64,000 bases of DNA from DASQFQ01 sp963805525 (lineage in GTDB: Bacteria; Actinomycetota; Thermoleophilia; Solirubrobacterales; Solirubrobacteraceae), in assembly GCA_963805525.1 (NCBI GenBank), contig CAWDUT010000006.1:124001-188000 (forward strand), read 5' to 3'. Positions 54,455-63,066 of this stretch are shown in pieces. How positions within the stretch are numbered: the stretch's first letter is position 1; every line of letters starts with the position of its first letter. The notes beneath the pieces were generated by a model. That model did no database searches and was not told the origin of the DNA. It saw only the letters and a program-made list of their open reading frames with translations. The position numbers were made by a program, and so were the translations under genes.

Positions 54455-55648
54455 GTGTTCGACGCCGACGCAATCCTCCGCCCGTGGTTCGACCGCCTGC
54501 TGGAGGACCTCCCCGGCGTCTCGCTCCTCGACGCCCACACCCACGTCGGGCAGAACGACCCCGACGGCTTCAAGCAGACGCCCGAGGAGCTGCTCGAGGC
54601 GCTTGCCGTCGTTGACGCCAAGGCGCTCGTGTTCCCGATGCACGAGCCCGACGGCTACACGCCGGCCAACGACTTCGTGATGGAGGCGGTGGCCGAGAGC
54701 GGCGGCACGCTGCGCGCGCTCTGCCGCGTCCAGCCGAAGGACCCCGGCTGCGTCGACGAGGCGCGGCGCTGCCTCGACGCGGGTGTCAACGGCATCAAGC
54801 TGCACCCGCGGGCCGAGCAGTTCACGCTCTCCGAGCCGTCGGTGCGCGAGCTCGTCCGCGCCGCCCATGAGCACAAGGCGACGGTCCTGATCCACGCCGG
54901 CCGCGGCATCCCGGCGCTGGGAGAGGACACGGTGCGGCTCTCGGGCGAGTTCCCCGAGGCCCGGATCATCCTCGCCCACTGCGCGATCTCCGATCTGTCG
55001 TGGCTGTGGCGCGAGCTGCCCGACCACCCGAACCTCTACATCGACACCGCCTGGTGGGCGCCCGCCGACGTCCTGGCGATGTTCGCCCTCTGCCCGCCCA
55101 GCAACATCGTGTGGGCGAGCGACTCGCCCTACGGCCGGCCGATCCTCGGCGCCACGCAGACGATGCGGATGGCGTTCCAGGCCGGCCTCACGCCCGACCA
55201 GCTGCGCGCGGTCATGGGCCGGCAGATGGAGCACGTGCTGGCCGGCGAGCCGCGGCTCGAGCTCGGGCCGCCGCCCGGCGCGCCGCAGAAGGCGCTCGAC
55301 CCGCTGATCGAGCGCGTCGTCACCCACCTCACGACCGTGATGGGCCGCGCGTTCGTCCAAGCCGACTTCTCGGAGCCGCTGGCTCTGGCGCGGCTCTCCT
55401 GCGCGGTCGGCGACGACGCGCCGCAGGCCGAGGTCTGCTCCGCCGTGCTCGAGCTGCTCGACCAGTTCGACGAGCACCTCGCGCCGCCCGAGGCGGGCCG
55501 CCCGATCCCGGCCGCCGCGCGCCTGCTCGTGTTCGCGCTGATCGTGGCGCGCACGCCCGACGTGCCGATCCCGGCGCTGCCCGACCTCCCGCACGCGACG
55601 CGCGCGGAGGCCGAGCTGCACGAGCCGAAGGGCGGCCCGGGCGGCTAG
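54455..55648 (+). CDS. Amidohydrolase family protein
   Basis: A 397-residue protein from GTG 54455. The barrel has DAHTHVG (metal His pair), GIKLHPRAEQF, VLIHAGRG and IILAHCAISD, and the final Asp in WASDSPYG. This is the amidohydrolase_2/TatD-like pattern. A C-terminal helical extension (about 290-397) is unusual and has no recognised domain. Substrate unknown. Confidence 0.85.
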   Translation: MFDADAILRPWFDRLLEDLPGVSLLDAHTHVGQNDPDGFKQTPEELLEALAVVDAKALVFPMHEPDGYTPANDFVMEAVAESGGTLRALCRVQPKDPGCVDEARRCLDAGVNGIKLHPRAEQFTLSEPSVRELVRAAHEHKATVLIHAGRGIPALGEDTVRLSGEFPEARIILAHCAISDLSWLWRELPDHPNLYIDTAWWAPADVLAMFALCPPSNIVWASDSPYGRPILGATQTMRMAFQAGLTPDQLRAVMGRQMEHVLAGEPRLELGPPPGAPQKALDPLIERVVTHLTTVMGRAFVQADFSEPLALARLSCAVGDDAPQAEVCSAVLELLDQFDEHLAPPEAGRPIPAAARLLVFALIVARTPDVPIPALPDLPHATRAEAELHEPKGGPGG

Positions 55649-55656
55649 GCCGTCGC

Positions 55657-56313
55657 CTAGGGCGCCGCGGGGACGACGGCCACCGGCCCGTCGGGCAGCT
55701 CCGCGGTGTCGAAGCTCGGCCCGTCGCAGCGCACGACGTCGTCGCCGTACAGCTCCAGGAACGCATCGGCGGTCTCGAGGAAGCCGATCCGCGGCGTCCG
55801 GTAGTGCATGGGGACGACCCAGCGCGCGCCGATCCGGCCGGCGAGCTCGCGCGCCTGGGCGGCGCCGATCGTCGGCCCGTCGCCGACCGGCACGAAGGCG
55901 AGGTCGACCTGCCCGATCGCGTCGGCCTGCTCGTCGCGCAGCGCCGTCTGGCCGAAGTCGCCGAAGTGCGCGATCCGCAGGTCGTCCAGCGTGAAGACGA
56001 AGATCGTGTTCGGGCCGCGCTGCGTGCCGGCCACCTCGTCGTGCTCGGAGGCCACGGCGACCACCTCGCCGACAGGCGACTCGAGCGTGCCCGCGGTCGA
56101 GCGGATCACGGCCGGCGAGCCGCCGATCGCCTCGACGCCGTTGTGGTCGAGGTGCTCGTGGGTGACGAGCACGAGCTCCGGCTCCATGCCCTCGATCGCG
56201 GGGTAGTCGAACTGCATCCCGCGCGCCGCCAGCCCGCTGACGTCGCCGAACGGATCGATGAAGACGCGGCCCGCGAGGTCAAACGCGGACTGGCCGTGCC
56301 ACTGGATGCGCAT
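55657..56313 (-). CDS. MBL-fold hydrolase (UlaG-like)
   Basis: A 218-residue protein with the canonical THEHLDHNG metal motif, IRIAHFGDFG-type strand (LRIAHFGDFGQ) and PMHYRTPRIGF late His. This resembles the UlaG/YtnP-type MBL proteins that hydrolyse lactones or phosphodiesters; the substrate is unknown. Its start lies within the remnant of an MFS gene. Confidence 0.88.
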   Translation of the reverse strand: MRIQWHGQSAFDLAGRVFIDPFGDVSGLAARGMQFDYPAIEGMEPELVLVTHEHLDHNGVEAIGGSPAVIRSTAGTLESPVGEVVAVASEHDEVAGTQRGPNTIFVFTLDDLRIAHFGDFGQTALRDEQADAIGQVDLAFVPVGDGPTIGAAQARELAGRIGARWVVPMHYRTPRIGFLETADAFLELYGDDVVRCDGPSFDTAELPDGPVAVVPAAP

Positions 56314-56464
56314 TGGGTGCCTCCTGGTACTCGTATTTGCCGCCTCGCAGCAGCGACGCCACCGCCGCGACGAGGCTGGCCACGATCGCGAATGAGAACG
56401 CGGCGTGCAGCCCGGCGCGGAACGGGGCGTCGATCAACTGCGGGAAGAAGCTGCGCCCGGTGTT
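56279..56464 (-). pseudogene. Remnant of a DHA2-type MFS transporter 3' end
   Basis: The translated segment FFPQLIDAPFRAGLHAAFSF followed by IVASLVAAVASLLRGGKYE closely matches the last membrane helix and end of DHA2 exporters, but only about 60 codons remain and no transporter lies upstream. The frame is cut at the inverted repeat 56465-56480. It overlaps the MBL gene start. Deletion or rearrangement of a former transporter gene is inferred. Confidence 0.72.
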
Positions 56465-56480
56465 AGGCACCAAGGTGCCT
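56465..56480. repeat. Inverted repeat at the break of the MFS remnant
   Basis: AGGCACC-AA-GGTGCCT, perfect 7-bp arms, flanked by GTTAG and CTAAC. It sits between the MFS remnant and the stop of the secreted protein gene. It could be a dispersed palindrome or the terminator of that gene. Confidence 0.55.
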
Positions 56481-56490
56481 GGCTTGGCGT

Positions 56491-56943
56491 CTAACCGTCT
56501 TCGCCGCCGCCGACCTGGACCGGCGTCGGCGTCGTGCGCTTCGGCTTCGGCTTCGACCCGGCCGGTGCGCAGCGGCGGTAGACGCGCGTGGCGCTGACCT
56601 CCTGGCCGCCCAGCGTCGTGCCGGAGACGCGCACGGTGGTGCGGCTCCCGGTGAGCGCGATCGTCGCGCTGGCGGCGCGCGGGATGCCGGTCAGGCGCGC
56701 GACCTCGCGCCCGTGGGCCGTCACCCGCAGCACGCCGAACACGGCACCCGGCGGGGGCAGGAAGCGCACGGTCGCCCGCGTGATGTGCACGCAGCTCGAG
56801 TCGCGCGGGAGGCGGAGGACCTGCGCGGAGCTCACCTTCGGCTCCGGCAGCTGGTAGGCGTCCTGGTTGCTCTGGCCCTGCGCGAGCGCGGCTCCGCCCG
56901 CCGCGAAACCGACTCCGAGGGCGATGAGAAGGGCACGGCGCAT
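56491..56943 (-). CDS. Secreted protein of unknown function
   Basis: A 150-residue protein with a signal peptide (MRRALLIALGVGFAAGGAAL, cleavage near ALAQ). The mature part has two Cys (SSCVHITRATVRFLPPPGAV and YRRCAPAG), likely a disulfide, and beta-strand-rich sequence like an Ig-type domain. The tail is Lys/Pro/Thr rich and ends in Gly-Glu-Asp. No family recognised. Confidence 0.78.
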   Translation of the reverse strand: MRRALLIALGVGFAAGGAALAQGQSNQDAYQLPEPKVSSAQVLRLPRDSSCVHITRATVRFLPPPGAVFGVLRVTAHGREVARLTGIPRAASATIALTGSRTTVRVSGTTLGGQEVSATRVYRRCAPAGSKPKPKRTTPTPVQVGGGEDG

Positions 56944-56997
56944 CGCCCGAAGCTACCTCAACCCGGGCTCCGGGTGCGAGGAAATAGGGTGCCGGGC

Positions 56998-58305
56998 GTG
57001 AGCGAACTCCTGGACGAGCTGGTCGAGTGGCTGCGCATCCCTTCGATCTCGACCGGCGGCGGCGATCCCGCCGACCTGCGCCGCGCCGCCGAGTGGGCGG
57101 CCGAGCACGTCGAGCGCGCCGGCGGCAGCGCCGAGCTCGTGCAGATCGGCGACGGCTACCCGCTCGCGATCGGGGACCTGCGCGCGACGACCGCCGACGC
57201 GCCGACGATCCTGATCTACGGTCACTACGACGTCCAGAGCGTCGGCGAGCTCAGCGAGTGGACCTCGCCGCCGTTCGAGCCCGAGGTCCGCGACGGCCGC
57301 CTGTACGCGCGCGGCGCCTCCGACGACAAGGGCAACTTCTGGCCGCTCCTGCACGCCGCGTGCGCGCTGGCGAGCGAGGGCGAACTGCCGGTCAACGTGC
57401 GCGTCGTCGTCGAAGGCGAGGAAGAGGCGGGCTCGGAGAGCATCACCGAGTGGATCCGCGCCGACGAGCGCGGCGCGGACGCCGCGATCGTCTTCGACTC
57501 CGGCATGGTCGACACGCAGACGCCCGCGATCACCGTCGGGCTGCGCGGGATGGCGATGGCGCAGATCGAGGTGCGCACCGGCGTCCGCGACCTGCACTCC
57601 GGCATGTACGGCGGCAGCGTGCTCAACGCGCTGCACGTGCTGCACGGCATGTTCGCCCAGGTCGTGCCCGGGCCCGACGGCAGGCTCCGCGACGAGCTGC
57701 GCGCCGGCATCCTCCCGCCCGCCGAGGCCGAGCGGATCGCGTGGGAGCGGCTGCCGCCCGGCAGCCAGGTGCTGTCTGAGGTCGGCGGCCGCGAGGCGTA
57801 CGCCGGTGCGGCGGCCGAGTTCTACGAGCGCAACGGAGCCGACGCCTCGCTCGACATCAACCAGTTCTCCGGCGGCGAGCCGCGCACGCTCGTGCCGCAT
57901 CTCGCCCACGGCGCGGTCTCGCTGCGGCTCGCGCCCGGCCAGCGCGCGGCCGACATCGGCCCCGAGCTCGAGCGGCTGCTGCGCGAGGGCGCGCACCCCG
58001 ACGCCGACGTCAGCTTCAAGTGGCACCTCGCCGACCCGTCGCTGTTCGAGCCCGATCTGCCGGCGCTCGTGCTGGCCGCGCAGGCGATCGAGCGCGCCAC
58101 CGGCACGGCCCCCGCGCTCGTGCGCTCGGGTGGCTCGATCCCGGTCGTCGCCGAGTTCGCGGCGCGCGCGATCCCGACCATCGTCAGCGGCTTCGGGCTG
58201 CCCGACGACGACATCCACGCGCCCAACGAGTCGTACCGGCTGGAAAGCCTCGAGCTCGGCTCGCGCACCGCGCGCGAGCTGCTGATCTCGCTGGCCGATC
58301 TGTAA
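56998..58305 (+). CDS. M20 family metallopeptidase (dipeptidase-like)
   Basis: A 435-residue protein from a GTG. Metal and catalytic residues lie in LIYGHYDVQS (His, Asp), RGASDDKGNFW (Asp bridging), VVEGEEEAGSES (catalytic Glu pair) and the C-terminal DDDIHAPNESY (His). A dimerisation domain occupies about 185-300. It is probably a cytoplasmic di- or tripeptidase, or an aminoacylase. It is divergent from the secreted protein gene and 48 bases before the HD-GYP gene. Confidence 0.92.
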   Translation: MSELLDELVEWLRIPSISTGGGDPADLRRAAEWAAEHVERAGGSAELVQIGDGYPLAIGDLRATTADAPTILIYGHYDVQSVGELSEWTSPPFEPEVRDGRLYARGASDDKGNFWPLLHAACALASEGELPVNVRVVVEGEEEAGSESITEWIRADERGADAAIVFDSGMVDTQTPAITVGLRGMAMAQIEVRTGVRDLHSGMYGGSVLNALHVLHGMFAQVVPGPDGRLRDELRAGILPPAEAERIAWERLPPGSQVLSEVGGREAYAGAAAEFYERNGADASLDINQFSGGEPRTLVPHLAHGAVSLRLAPGQRAADIGPELERLLREGAHPDADVSFKWHLADPSLFEPDLPALVLAAQAIERATGTAPALVRSGGSIPVVAEFAARAIPTIVSGFGLPDDDIHAPNESYRLESLELGSRTARELLISLADL

Positions 58306-58353
58306 GCGCATTTGCGCCGCGCCGCGGGCGCGAATAGTCTCGGTCGCCGAGAG

Positions 58354-59706
58354 ATGCCTGTTCGCGGGAAAAGGCTGCTCGCAGGGGAGATCGTGGTGCT
58401 GGCGGGAACCCTGGCGGCAGCCGTCGCGTCGTCCGAGGCCGCCGACTGGGAGCCGGCCGGCCTCGTGCTGGTGCTGCTCGGGCTCGCGGTCGTCAGCGAC
58501 CTCCTCGCCCTCCAGCACAAGACGCAGCGGATCAGCGGCGCGTTCTTCGCGATCGTGCTGGCGCTCGCCCTGTGCGGGCCGGCGCCGGCGGTGCTCATCG
58601 GCGCCGTCTGCGTGCTCGTCGACGCGGTGCGCACGCGGCCGGCGCTGCACAAGTTCCTTACGAACGTCACGGCCTACACGACGATCCCGCTGCTCGTCGG
58701 GCTCGCCTTCGAGGGGCTCGAGAGCGTCACGTCGATCGAGACCGAGAACTTCACGTTCGCGATCGCGGTGTTCGGCGCGTTCGTGCTCTGCAACGTCCTC
58801 AACTTCGCGCTGATCGCGGTCGCGATGTCGATCTATCTCGGCATCCCGCTCGGCCGGGAGATCCGCACCGTCTACCTCCCGGTGGTCCCGTCCGAGCTGG
58901 CGAGCGCCCTGCTCGCCGCGAGCGTCGCGGTGCTGTACCGCGAGACGGGGATCGCCGCGCTGGCGCTCCTCGCGCTGGTCGTGCTCGTGTTCCAGTTCCT
59001 GCTGCGCGAGCTGCTGCGCTCGCAGCGGCGCGCCGAGGAGCTCGCGGCGCTGCAGCTCGGGGTGCTCGCGAGCATGGTCGACACGCTCGCGATGCGCGAT
59101 CGCATGACCGCGCGCCACTCGGCCGCGGTCGCGCGCTACGCCCGCGCGCTGGCCGAGGCGCACGGCTGCTCACGCGACGAGCAGGACCTCGTGCACACCG
59201 CCGGGCTGCTGCACGACGTCGGCAAGTTCTCGTTCCCGGACGCGATCCTGCTCGCTCCCGCGCCGCTGACCGAGGAGGACTGGAAGATCGTCCGGCGGCA
59301 CCCGGAGGAGGGCGCGCGCGTGGTCGCGCGGATGGAGCCCTACGCGCCGGTCGCGGACATCATCCTCTGCCACCACGAGCGCTGGGACGGCAAGGGCTAC
59401 CCGCGCAAGCTCGCCGGCGAGACCATCCCGCTGCTGTCGCGGATGGTCACGATCGCCGACGCCTACGACGTGATGATCGCCCGCGACTCGTACCGCACGC
59501 CGCTCACCTCGACCGAGGCCGTGGCGGAGATGCGGCGCGTCGCGGGCACGCACCTCGACCCCGAGCTGGTGGAGACATTCGTCGCGCTGCTCGAGCGCAA
59601 GGGCCTGCGCTTCCGCCACGCCGACGACGCCGACTTCGAGGCCGAGCTCGACTTCGAGCGCCGCGTGCGCGAGTACGCCCGCCCGCGGCGCCGCGTGTTC
59701 GCCTAG
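58354..59706 (+). CDS. Membrane HD-GYP phosphodiesterase
   Basis: A 450-residue protein. About eight membrane helices (residues about 10-205) form an MASE-like sensor, followed by an HD-GYP domain (about 235-415) with HDVGK at 287-291 and CHHERWDGKGYP. It should degrade c-di-GMP in response to a membrane signal. The charged C-terminal tail ends RRRVFA. It is the third c-di-GMP protein in the window and is convergent with the GH15 gene. Confidence 0.92.
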   Translation: MPVRGKRLLAGEIVVLAGTLAAAVASSEAADWEPAGLVLVLLGLAVVSDLLALQHKTQRISGAFFAIVLALALCGPAPAVLIGAVCVLVDAVRTRPALHKFLTNVTAYTTIPLLVGLAFEGLESVTSIETENFTFAIAVFGAFVLCNVLNFALIAVAMSIYLGIPLGREIRTVYLPVVPSELASALLAASVAVLYRETGIAALALLALVVLVFQFLLRELLRSQRRAEELAALQLGVLASMVDTLAMRDRMTARHSAAVARYARALAEAHGCSRDEQDLVHTAGLLHDVGKFSFPDAILLAPAPLTEEDWKIVRRHPEEGARVVARMEPYAPVADIILCHHERWDGKGYPRKLAGETIPLLSRMVTIADAYDVMIARDSYRTPLTSTEAVAEMRRVAGTHLDPELVETFVALLERKGLRFRHADDADFEAELDFERRVREYARPRRRVFA

Positions 59707-59708
59707 CC

Positions 59709-61850
59709 CTAGCCGCCCGCGTACCGCTTCGCGACGATCGCCGGCAGCTCGACCGGCCGCCCGGCGTCCACCGACCACGCGAGCCGCACGAGCTGGGCGT
59801 GCGACCACGCCAGCGGCTGGGCGGAGAGCGTGGCCTCGCCGCGCGGGAAGCCCGCCGACCCGGAGGGCGGGAACTGGTCCCAGACCTGCTCGGCGATCAT
59901 GTGGCCGGGCCCGGCGGTGGCGGCGATCGAGCCGAGCCGGCCGCGCGCCGACGCGCGGTTGCCGCTCAGGAGCTCGTACTCGCCGCGCTCGCCGGCGAAG
60001 ATCGGCCAGATGCGGCCGATGGTCGCGTTGTTCGCCCAGTCCTCGGTCGGGTTGACGGGCTGGCCGATGTCCCAGTTCGAGCCGTCCTTCTTCTCGCCGT
60101 AGCCGTCGAAGTCGTAGCGGTGCCAGAAGCGCCCGTTGGGCGTGTCGACGCCGAGCCGCTTGTCGACCACGCCGAGCGTGTTGCGCACGAGCGCGGAGCT
60201 CGCGGGCTTGACGCCGAGGCGCACGAGCTCGAGGAAGCTCGGGTCGGTGATCTTGCGCTCGTCGACCTGCTCGGGCCCGGAGTCGCCGAGGTTGTACTTC
60301 GTCCCCGCGTTCGGGTCGCCGGTCTTGCTGAGGCGCAGGTAGTAGGGCTGCGACGAGTAGGGGCCGGTCTTCGTGGCGGTCCAGGCGTCGACCTTCGACT
60401 GCCAGTCGTCGGCGGTCTTCAGCCACGCCGTGGCGCTCGCGTCGTCGTGGTTGGCCTTCGCGAGGTCGGCCGCGGTCACGAGCCCGGCGATCTCCGAGGC
60501 GATCGTGGCCGGCGAGTAGCCGTCCTGGTTCTCCCAGCGCTCCTGCGGGCTGCGCGGGCCGTTGGCGAGCAGGCACCCGACCGCGCTCTTGACGTGCGCG
60601 TAGGTGGCGGGGTCGCGGCGGCCGAGCTGCCACGCGAGCACGATCGGGAACGCGACCTCGTCGAGCTGGAGGTTCGTCCACTTCGGCGTGCCGTCGACGG
60701 CCGAGTTCTGCGGGAAGCAGCCGTCGGGCTTCTGCTGGCGGTCGAACAGGTACTGCGACGCGCGCATGGCTCCGGCCTTGTCACCGGCCGCCAGCAGCGC
60801 GGTGGCGATCTGGTACAGGTCGCGCGACCACACGAGGTGGTAGGCGTCGGACGGCTCGGAGAGCCCCTGGCCCCACACCCACGGCATCGACGGCGAGGCG
60901 ACCGAGGCGCCGCGGAACGTCTTGTCCTCGTGGGCGGCGAGCGTCATCACCGACACGTCGTAGGTGGTCGCGAACGAGCGCGCCGAGCGCGGCCGCGCCT
61001 TCAGCGAGCCGAGGTAGCGATGCCAGCCGTCCGCGTAGCGGCGCGCGGCGCGGCCGAAGCCGCGGTCGAGCGCGGTGCGGGCGGTGGAGCGCGCGGCCGC
61101 CGTGTCGGCGCCGAAGCCGAGCGCGAGCGTCAGGTGCCGCTTGTGCACGCCGTCGAGCTTGGTGCGGCCGGTCTGGACGACGTTGCCGCTGGGCGCGCTC
61201 GTGTACGCGTGGTCCATGCGGAAGTCCGTCCGCAGGTCGCTCCAGCCGTCGCTCGTACCGAGGTAGCCGACCGACGTGCGCTTGAAGCGCGGCTTGGCGA
61301 TCAGCGCCTCGCCGGCGCTCGCGTCGTGCGCGAACAGCGCGTGGCGGGTGGCCGTGCCCGAGTCGTCGTTGCCGGTGTTGGAGAGCGCGGGATCACCGAG
61401 CGCGTAGAGCGCGAGCTTCTTGCCGGTGCGCGACGTGAACCGCACGTCGAGCAGCAGCGCGTTGCGCGCGGGATCGGTGACGTAGGTCTTCACGATCCGG
61501 TAGCGCGGCGTCGAGGTGACCTGGCGGTAGGTCAGCGAGCGCTTGTCGGTGAGCGTGATCGTGTGGCTGGCCGCGTCGGTCTCGCGCTCGGCGAACGTGC
61601 GGCCGTCGGAGACCGCGAACTGCAGGTCGCGGAAGGCCGGCGTGTCGAGCCGCGGGTAGTAGACGTCGGTCAGCTCGCCGCCCTGGAGCGTGTGCCAGAC
61701 CTTGCTGGTCGTGGTGTGGGCGGTGCCGAAGCCGTCCTTGTCGGCCGGCGCCCAGTGCGCGGCATCGCCGGGCGCCTCCGGTGCGGTCGCGGCAGCGGCG
61801 GTGCCGGGCAGGAGGAGGGCGACGAGGAGGGCAAGCGGAAGCAGTCTCAT
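59709..61850 (-). CDS. Secreted GH15-family glucoamylase-like enzyme
   Basis: A 713-residue protein with signal peptide (MRLLPLALLVALLLPGTAAA). The N-terminal beta domain (about 25-280; DKDGFGTAHTTTSKVWHTLQ, YYPRLDTP) is typical of bacterial glucodextranase or glucoamylase. The (alpha/alpha)6 barrel has WSRDLYQIATALLAAGD, PDGCFPQNSAVDG, WTNLQLDEVAFPI (catalytic Glu region) and GPGHMIAEQVWDQ (second acid). It releases glucose from starch, dextran or related glucans outside the cell. It is divergent from the PucR regulator (30 bases). Confidence 0.9.
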   Translation of the reverse strand: MRLLPLALLVALLLPGTAAAATAPEAPGDAAHWAPADKDGFGTAHTTTSKVWHTLQGGELTDVYYPRLDTPAFRDLQFAVSDGRTFAERETDAASHTITLTDKRSLTYRQVTSTPRYRIVKTYVTDPARNALLLDVRFTSRTGKKLALYALGDPALSNTGNDDSGTATRHALFAHDASAGEALIAKPRFKRTSVGYLGTSDGWSDLRTDFRMDHAYTSAPSGNVVQTGRTKLDGVHKRHLTLALGFGADTAAARSTARTALDRGFGRAARRYADGWHRYLGSLKARPRSARSFATTYDVSVMTLAAHEDKTFRGASVASPSMPWVWGQGLSEPSDAYHLVWSRDLYQIATALLAAGDKAGAMRASQYLFDRQQKPDGCFPQNSAVDGTPKWTNLQLDEVAFPIVLAWQLGRRDPATYAHVKSAVGCLLANGPRSPQERWENQDGYSPATIASEIAGLVTAADLAKANHDDASATAWLKTADDWQSKVDAWTATKTGPYSSQPYYLRLSKTGDPNAGTKYNLGDSGPEQVDERKITDPSFLELVRLGVKPASSALVRNTLGVVDKRLGVDTPNGRFWHRYDFDGYGEKKDGSNWDIGQPVNPTEDWANNATIGRIWPIFAGERGEYELLSGNRASARGRLGSIAATAGPGHMIAEQVWDQFPPSGSAGFPRGEATLSAQPLAWSHAQLVRLAWSVDAGRPVELPAIVAKRYAGG

Positions 61851-61880
61851 CCCTGGCTGGTACCCACTAACGTGCGGCGC

Positions 61881-63029
61881 ATGCTGGCCGAGCGGCCGTG
61901 GGAAGGGCTCCCGCCCGAGCTCGCCCCGGCCATGCGGCCGGGTCTCGGCGCGCTGGCCGAGGAGATGATCGACACGATCCGCGCGACCGTGCCCGCATAC
62001 GCGCGGCCGCTGGAGGGCGCGTTCGCGGAGGGCGTGCGCGCGGGCGTCGAGGGCGCGCTGTCGCAGTTCCTCGACGTCATCGAGGAGGGGCACGCCGGGC
62101 CGCTGCCGGCGCGCGAGCTGTACGCCGACCTCGGCCGCGGCGAGGCGCGCGAGGGCCGCAGCCTCGAGGCGCTGCTCGCCGCGTACCGGATCGGCGCGCG
62201 TGTGGCGTGGCGCCGCGCGGCCGAGCGGGCGCGCGAGCTCGGGATGGACGACGAGGTGCAGGCGCTGCTGGCGGAGTCGATCTTCGCCTACATGGACGAG
62301 CTGTCGGCGGTCTCCGCCGAGGGCTTCGCGCGCGAGCAGTCGGCCGCCGCGGGCGAGCTCGACCGCCGCCGCTCGGCGCTCGCCCGGCTGCTCGTCCAGA
62401 GCCCGCCGGCCGACCCCGCCGCGGTCGAGCTGGCCGCGCGCGAGGCGCGCGTCGAGCTGCCCCAGACGCTCGCCGCCGCGGTCTGGAGCGAGGAGGACCA
62501 CGCCGCGTCGCGGCTGCCGCTGGGGTCGCTCGTAGACGGCGCGTTCGCGCTCATCCCCGACCCCGGCGCGCCCGGCCGCCGCGCCGAGATCGCGCGCGCC
62601 TTCCGCGCGGCCGCTGCGCTCGGCCCGACCGTGCCGTGGCGCGACGCCTCCCGCAGCGCCCGCCGGGCGGCCGAGGCGCTGCGGCTCGTCGAGGCCGACG
62701 GCCTGGTCTTCGCCGACGACCACCTGACGACGCTGCTGCTCGAGCACGACCCGTCGCTGATCGCCGAGCTGGCCGAGCGCCGGCTCGCCCCGCTCGCCGA
62801 CGCCACCCCGGCCCAGCGCGAGCGCCTGCTGGAGACGCTCGGCGCCTGGCTCCTGCACCACGGCAGCGTCCCCGAGGTGGCGCGGGCGATCCACGTCCAC
62901 CCGCAGACGGTCCGCTACCGGCTCGCCCAGCTGCGCGAGCTGTTCGATCTCGACGACCCGGAGGCGCGCTTCGAGCTGCTTCTTGTCACCCGCGCACGAG
63001 GTCTCGGCCTCGGGTCGTGGCCCCAATGA
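61881..63029 (+). CDS. PucR/CdaR-type transcriptional regulator
   Basis: A 382-residue protein. A helical N-terminal RsbRD/PucR-like domain (about 20-165; LEALLAAYRIGARVAWRRAA) and a GGDEF-like degenerate middle are followed by a C-terminal helix-turn-helix, LLHHGSVPEVARAIHVHPQT and RYRLAQLRELFDLDDPEARF, diagnostic of the PucR C-terminal HTH. It is divergent from the GH15 gene and may regulate it, and lies 37 bases before the acyl-CoA dehydrogenase. Its ligand is unknown. Confidence 0.88.
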   Translation: MLAERPWEGLPPELAPAMRPGLGALAEEMIDTIRATVPAYARPLEGAFAEGVRAGVEGALSQFLDVIEEGHAGPLPARELYADLGRGEAREGRSLEALLAAYRIGARVAWRRAAERARELGMDDEVQALLAESIFAYMDELSAVSAEGFAREQSAAAGELDRRRSALARLLVQSPPADPAAVELAAREARVELPQTLAAAVWSEEDHAASRLPLGSLVDGAFALIPDPGAPGRRAEIARAFRAAAALGPTVPWRDASRSARRAAEALRLVEADGLVFADDHLTTLLLEHDPSLIAELAERRLAPLADATPAQRERLLETLGAWLLHHGSVPEVARAIHVHPQTVRYRLAQLRELFDLDDPEARFELLLVTRARGLGLGSWPQ

Positions 63030-63066
63030 GCAAAACCGCGGCGCGGCAGCCCGTACCTTCCTCTGC

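Noticed and set aside
58572..63029. A 1485-residue open frame on the plus strand
   Set aside because: Only its last part (from 61881) encodes a recognisable protein, the PucR regulator. The rest is out-of-frame over the HD-GYP gene and antisense to the GH15 gene.
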